DNA from: an uncultured Acidobacteriota bacterium
GTDB taxonomy: Bacteria > Acidobacteriota > Terriglobia > Bryobacterales > Bryobacteraceae
Assembly (NCBI GenBank): GCA_902825945.1
Contig: CADECY010000039.1
Span: forward strand, 1-63,543
Length of the DNA stretch: 63,543 bases
Direction of reading: 5' to 3'
This document shows positions 59,299 through 63,543 of the stretch, one piece after another. Under the pieces are notes generated by a model. The model had not been told where the DNA came from, did not search any database, and saw only the letters and a program-made list of their open reading frames with translations. The translations under genes were made by a program, and so were the position numbers. The stretch's first letter is position 1. Each line of letters starts with the position of its first letter.

Positions 59299-62186
59299 CT
59301 CCGGACCGCTGGGAGAATGTCGAGCGGCTTTACTTCGCCGCCCTCGAGCGACCCGAGCCGGAGCGGCCGGTATTTCTGCAAGAGGCGTGCGGCGCGGATG
59401 GCACTCTTCGTAGCGAGGTGGAATCGCTACTGAAATGTGAGCCCCGCGCCCGCGACTTCATGAACAGCGGGGGAACGAGCGACCATCGGCGGCTATCTGA
59501 GTTGCTGCGCCAACAAGCGGCGCAACCGGGGCGTCACGCTGGCCGCAACTTCGGGCCATACCGGTTGGATGCTCTGATCGCCACAGGCGGCGCTGGAGAG
59601 GTTTATCGTGCGTGGGACACCCGCGTTGAGCGGGCCGTCGCCATCAAGGCGCTACATCGCCGCTATTCAACCGACCGCGACTGGCGCGAACGGTTGCGAC
59701 GCGAGGCCCGGGTCGTATCGAGCTTGAATCACCCGCACATCTGCGCGCTCTACGATGTGGGTGAACACGAGGACACCGATTTCCTCGTGATGGAGTTCGT
59801 TACCGGGGAGACCTTGCGACAACGACTAACACGCGGACCTCTCCCGCTGCCGCTTGCGATTGAGTATGCTTCGCAAATCCTCGAGGCTCTACAACTGGCC
59901 CACGGCGCGGGCTTTGTTCACCGCGATCTGAAGCCTGAGAACATCATGCTGACAGCGCAGGACATCAAGGTACTGGATTTCGGGCTGGCGGCCCGAGTGA
60001 GACCGGGTAACGTTGCGGCGCAGGAACACGCGCCGCCGGATGGCGGTGCCGTGTTTGGCACACCGGGTTATTGCGCGCCGGAGCAGTTGGAAGGCTTGCC
60101 CGCGGACGCCCGGACGGATGTTTTCTCGTTCGGAGTGGTGCTGTACGAGATGGTGACCGGCCAACGAGCCTTCCCGGCCACCTCGCCCGTGCGGCTGGTG
60201 GGCGCGACTCTTTACGAAACGCCGCGCGATGTTCGGGGCTTTAATCCGGATATCCCGGAGGCGTTCGTCAAGATCCTGCAGCGCTGCTTGGCCAAGGAGC
60301 CAGAGAATCGTTGGCAGGTGGCAAGTGACCTGCTCTTTGCGCTTCGATTTCTCGGTGGCTCCCCTGCGGCTACGGCAACTGCGCCTGAACGGCGGACCAA
60401 CTTTTGGATTTATTGGCCGGCGACTGTATCGCTGTTCTTGGGAGCTTTTGTACTGGCGCGCACCACGTTGTTCTGGCGACAGCCTGGCGGTGCAACAGGC
60501 CATACTACGCCCGCGATTCGCGTCAACGTGCTCCCTCCGAACAACTCCCAATTTCACTCGGGCTTCGATGTGCCCTTCGCTTTGTCCCCGGATGGGCGGC
60601 AACTGGCGTTCGTATCCACCAACGAAGCGGGGGTGCGGCAACTCTGGCTGCGATCTCTCACGTCAGAGGCGGAGGACATGAAGGCGTTGCGCGGCACGGA
60701 AGGAGCGCAGTCTCCATTCTGGTCGCCCGATGGCGAGTGGATCGGCTTCTTCGCGGCCCGGAGCCTAAAGAAAGTTCGGGTGTCCCAGGAGTCGGTTCAG
60801 ATCGTGGCCTCGCCTGCGGCGACCAAAGGCGGCGCGTCGTGGAATCAACAAGACGTGATTCTTTTTGCCTCCGTCGATTCCGAGAAAATCTCACGAGTCT
60901 CCGCCCACGGCGGTCCCGTGGTTTCGTTGGGGACCCGAGATGACCAGGCAGGTAGTCAGTTCTGGCCACAGTTCCTTTCCGACGGCGAGCATTTCCTGTA
61001 TGCCTCGGGTGCCGCGCGTGAGATTCGGATCGGCTCGCTGGGCGGCAGTTCGTCAAGAAGCTTGTTGAAGTTCCCGGTGAGGATTTCTTCGGTGGTCTAC
61101 TGTGCCGGATACGTCTTTTTCGTACAAGACCAAACCCTGATTGCGCGTCAGCTCGACGAGTCGAGCTTGGCGTTCACCGGTGAGGCGAAGCTCATCGTTG
61201 AGGGTATTCCCGTCACACCTCCTGGGCAGGCCGCTTTCTCGGTGAGCCGATCCGGAGTGCTTGCCTATTGGCCGCGTCCTGGCGGAATCCCTGCGTCGCT
61301 CGATTGGCTGGATCGGAGCGGACGCGTTACGCCCGCCGTTGCCCGTCCGGCTCAGTACGTAGGACTCTCGCTTGCACCCGACGCGCGTCATGTGGCATTC
61401 TCTCGCCGAACCGCCGAGGGCGGTGCGGATCTCTGGGTGCATGATTTGACCACTGGCGCCGAGCAGCAATTGACGTTCGACCGGACCGCGTTCGCCCCGC
61501 ATTGGTCGCCGAGTGGAGCGAGGCTGGCGTTCTCCAGTCCGGGCTTGGGACCTCCGCCCAAGCTCTTCGTCATTGAGCGGAACGGCACGGGGGCGGGAAC
61601 CCCGGCGCACTCATCGTCGGCACCGACTTTCGGATCTTCGTGGAGTCCCGACGAGGCTACGGTGGTGATGGTGCGCTTTGACCCGGTCAACCGAAATGAC
61701 CTCTGGCTTCTGCGGCTGGCGGATGGTTCGGCAACACCGCTGGCGGTGAACACGCCGGCAAACGAATCCGAGGGCGTGATTTCCCCCGATGGATCCGGGC
61801 TCGCTTATGTCACCGATCAATCGGGGCGAGATGAAGTTTGGATCGCCCGTTTTCCCGACGGCGCCGATGCCCGTCAGGTGTCCAGAGGCGGCGGCTCTAT
61901 GCCGAGATGGAGGACAGATGGGCGAGAGTTGTTTTTCATTTCCGGCGACCAGCAAATGATGGCTGCTCCGGCTGTACACGCTGCGGGCCGGACAGAGACC
62001 GGACCTCCGGCACCGCTCTTTCGTGTCCCCAACCTCTTGGAAGCGGACTACCACATCATGCCCACGGCCGGAACGTACGAGCCGGCTCCCGATGGCCGCA
62101 GGTTCCTCTTCGCTCAGCGCCGGCTGGATGTAAACACGCCGCCAATCAAGCTGATCTCAAACTGGCGGGCGCTAACGGGACGTTGA
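59295..62186 (+). CDS. Membrane Ser/Thr protein kinase with PD40 propeller sensor
   Basis: A 963-residue receptor kinase. A roughly 85-residue N-terminal helical region (MTPDRWENVERLYFAALE) precedes a Hanks-type kinase domain (about 88-350): IATGGAGEVYRAWD, VAIKALH, HRDLKPENIM, LDFGLA and YCAPEQL, all intact. One membrane helix (WIYWPATVSLFLGAFVLA) leads to an extracytoplasmic propeller of TolB/PD40-type blades (FALSPDGRQLAFVS, PFWSPDGEWIGFFA, WSPSGARLAFSS). The upstream sigma factor is the likely output, either phosphorylated or sequestered. The start overlaps the sigma-factor stop (ATGA). The sensed ligand is unknown. Confidence 0.9.
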   Translation: MTPDRWENVERLYFAALERPEPERPVFLQEACGADGTLRSEVESLLKCEPRARDFMNSGGTSDHRRLSELLRQQAAQPGRHAGRNFGPYRLDALIATGGAGEVYRAWDTRVERAVAIKALHRRYSTDRDWRERLRREARVVSSLNHPHICALYDVGEHEDTDFLVMEFVTGETLRQRLTRGPLPLPLAIEYASQILEALQLAHGAGFVHRDLKPENIMLTAQDIKVLDFGLAARVRPGNVAAQEHAPPDGGAVFGTPGYCAPEQLEGLPADARTDVFSFGVVLYEMVTGQRAFPATSPVRLVGATLYETPRDVRGFNPDIPEAFVKILQRCLAKEPENRWQVASDLLFALRFLGGSPAATATAPERRTNFWIYWPATVSLFLGAFVLARTTLFWRQPGGATGHTTPAIRVNVLPPNNSQFHSGFDVPFALSPDGRQLAFVSTNEAGVRQLWLRSLTSEAEDMKALRGTEGAQSPFWSPDGEWIGFFAARSLKKVRVSQESVQIVASPAATKGGASWNQQDVILFASVDSEKISRVSAHGGPVVSLGTRDDQAGSQFWPQFLSDGEHFLYASGAAREIRIGSLGGSSSRSLLKFPVRISSVVYCAGYVFFVQDQTLIARQLDESSLAFTGEAKLIVEGIPVTPPGQAAFSVSRSGVLAYWPRPGGIPASLDWLDRSGRVTPAVARPAQYVGLSLAPDARHVAFSRRTAEGGADLWVHDLTTGAEQQLTFDRTAFAPHWSPSGARLAFSSPGLGPPPKLFVIERNGTGAGTPAHSSSAPTFGSSWSPDEATVVMVRFDPVNRNDLWLLRLADGSATPLAVNTPANESEGVISPDGSGLAYVTDQSGRDEVWIARFPDGADARQVSRGGGSMPRWRTDGRELFFISGDQQMMAAPAVHAAGRTETGPPAPLFRVPNLLEADYHIMPTAGTYEPAPDGRRFLFAQRRLDVNTPPIKLISNWRALTGR

Positions 62187-62637
62187 ACCGGCGGACCGGT
62201 AGCGGTACGGGCGCGGTGCCGCACGCTTTAGGCCGTCCGGCGGTGCGGGTTGGACCGCACAGTTTAGACCTCGACCCGCACGGGCCGGTACTGTCTGCGG
62301 CGCGCTCACAAACGGATTTCGTCAGCGGCGTTCTTTGGATCCGCAGCCTGTGGCGCTGGGAAGCAGCCGCCTCCAGGCTCCTCCCTTGTCGCGATCTCGC
62401 CCGGAGATTGGGCCGGTGCTGCCCGGCGTACCATGCGTAGCCGACGGCTCGAATCGCGGCGCTGCTAACGGGCTTGCAGGGAGAGGCAGAACTCTGCTGA
62501 GTGGAGCCAGCAGGATGATCCTTGCTCGTGAGCATCCCGTCTGAGCGAGCGCACGGCACTGAACGTTCCGCCAGCCCTCATTTGCTTGCCAAACGCCGCA
62601 GCGATACTGGAGTCTCGAACACTCGAACAGGAGTAGA
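62187..62637. other. Non-coding stretch, no recognisable gene
   Basis: These 451 bp separate the kinase gene from the convergent methyltransferase gene. Open frames are present on both strands but carry no familiar motif, signal or ribosome binding site. Decayed coding sequence is possible; I cannot assign it. Confidence 0.4.
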
Positions 62638-63327
62638 TCATGACCGGGACCGAAAGAAGTTGGCCTCATAGGCGGACTCCCCCTTCAAGATCCTCAGGGC
62701 CAATCCTTTGCCAACATTGGGCATACCAAGTTCGACGGTCATCGGAAAAATTAGCGTTCCTCCGATGTTCAAACTGTCCAGCCATCGCGCGGTCGGATGA
62801 GTCACGCCCGCATTGACCAAAATCGCGTCGCGGGCTCCGATCTCAAGGTCCCCGCCGTCTCCCTCAACGACTCGCACATTGGGGTAGCGGGCCAAACTCG
62901 CGCTCGCTTGGCTGGCCAGCGCCGTGTCAATCTCGGCTGCAAGAACGCTGCCGCCAGGCCCCACAACCTCAGCCATGACGGCAGTGTAGTCGCCGGTGCC
63001 ACATCCGAGGTGGAAAACGGACTTACCTTCGGCTAGGCCCAAGCCGTCGATCCAGGGAGCCAATGTGGACGGATTTCCGTTTGTCAGAGTCTTCGACTGA
63101 TCAAGGAACACGGCGACATCGGCATAGAGTTCGCTTGGATTGGAAACCTCGGATACGATCGGTTGCATCTGGCCCGGAGCGGGGCGAGCCACAGTCCGCC
63201 ATGGGCTTGCACCAACGAACTCTTCCCGCGGTACAGTCGCTAGGGCGCGCACGAGGCTTTCTGACCGAAGATTCGCTGCCGTTTTGATCTGCTGGGCGTC
63301 GGGTTCTCTGGTTTCCACTATCGGCAT
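62638..63327 (-). CDS. Protein-L-isoaspartate O-methyltransferase-like protein, shortened C-terminus
   Basis: A 229-residue methyltransferase. SAM-binding motif I is VFHLGCGTGDYTAVMAEVVG, then LAAEIDTALASQASASLARYPNV, VEGDGGDLEIGARDAILVNAGVTH and GGTLIFPMTVEL. The N-terminal helices (ALATVPREEFVG) and the GQMQPIVSE region fit PCMT-like enzymes that repair isoaspartate. It stops soon after LALRILKGESAYEANFF, where relatives normally continue into a further strand-helix block, so the C-terminus looks cut. Alternatively it is a short natural variant. The ATG at 63327 has GGGAGAA about 8 nt upstream. Confidence 0.7.
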   Translation of the reverse strand: MPIVETREPDAQQIKTAANLRSESLVRALATVPREEFVGASPWRTVARPAPGQMQPIVSEVSNPSELYADVAVFLDQSKTLTNGNPSTLAPWIDGLGLAEGKSVFHLGCGTGDYTAVMAEVVGPGGSVLAAEIDTALASQASASLARYPNVRVVEGDGGDLEIGARDAILVNAGVTHPTARWLDSLNIGGTLIFPMTVELGMPNVGKGLALRILKGESAYEANFFRSRS

Positions 63328-63496
63328 GACGACGATTCTCCCACGATAGAACCCGTGTAGTCGCGATGTCGCCCCGAGACTGGACCGTCGGCGTGTCGGG
63401 TACCGGCATGCCGCACCGCTCGAAAGATGCGGGTCGCTATGGCGTTTTAGGGGAGTTATCCCAGGGGCACGGCAAAGAGGGCGATAATTATTGTTG

Positions 63497-63543
63497 ATGG
63501 TGGATCTCAGTGTCCTCACCGATGAGTTCGCGCAAGTCGTCGA
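63497..63543 (+). CDS. Start of a probable sugar phosphate isomerase/epimerase (partial)
   Basis: The ATG at 63497 opens a frame reading MVDLSVLTDEFAQVV to the window edge. This matches the usual N-terminus of xylose isomerase-like TIM-barrel proteins in this phylum (…LSVxTDEISQD…). Only 15 codons are visible, so the call rests on that short match and on the direction, divergent from the methyltransferase gene. Confidence 0.4.
   Translation, partial: MVDLSVLTDEFAQVV

Overview
The window is GC-rich, almost fully coding chromosomal DNA from what looks like an Acidobacteriota bacterium, most probably of the Bryobacterales/Solibacteraceae type. That placement is an inference from gene content. 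The window carries an Oar-like TonB-dependent receptor with a carboxypeptidase-regulatory domain, two CRTAC1 (FG-GAP plus ASPIC/UnbV) proteins, NIPSNAP, DUF1080, SBBP and PQQ-like propeller proteins, an ECF sigma factor coupled to a PD40 receptor kinase, and several multiheme cytochromes. No rRNA, tRNA or CRISPR array was seen.

Region 1 (about 1-9600) is an accessory, defence-like island. It holds a 986-residue STAND NTPase behind the decayed 3' end of a type III-like restriction helicase gene. Next comes a three-gene orphan terminase operon (zinc/HTH protein, ATPase, and a separate RNase H-like nuclease) with no other phage genes. Last is a TIR-STAND-TPR protein whose TPR array is encoded by nearly identical 126-bp repeats, and which is bracketed by 34-bp imperfect direct repeats.

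Region 2 (9590-14040) has two short operons of secreted enzymes: serine hydrolase/NIPSNAP and PQQ-like propeller/M20 hydrolase. A remnant of an IS21-like end (14318-14361) follows.

Region 3 (14475-24182) is a surface module. A large TonB receptor precedes four overlapping genes: CRTAC1, heptaheme cytochrome, TPR protein, CRTAC1.

Region 4 (24280-38159) holds an exosortase-type O-ligase, two orphan response regulators, inositol-3-phosphate synthase with an epimerase and an enolase-superfamily enzyme, an acetamidase, a pentaheme cytochrome, an SBBP protein, an MBL hydrolase and a zinc-ribbon membrane protein.

Region 5 (38269-44249) has a hybrid sensor whose kinase ATP-binding motifs are eroded, DUF1080, a cytochrome-TPR fusion paralogous to the split pair in region 3, and a ThiF/MoeB-like E1.

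Region 6 (44287-55271) is envelope biogenesis. A TamA/BamA barrel, a parvulin-less SurA-like chaperone and TamB form one run, followed by a small DUF2103-like protein, a coiled-coil protein and ArsC. On the other strand is an actin-like ATPase with a membrane-anchored peptidoglycan amidase.

Region 7 (55357-63543) has a secreted unknown, a frameshifted enolase-superfamily pseudogene, a di-heme peroxidase-like protein, the ECF sigma/Ser-Thr kinase pair, a shortened isoaspartate methyltransferase and the first codons of a probable sugar phosphate isomerase.

A recurring layout is a TAnnnT box 6-8 nt before the start codon with no Shine-Dalgarno sequence, which suggests many leaderless transcripts. 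Coordinates of starts below take this into account.
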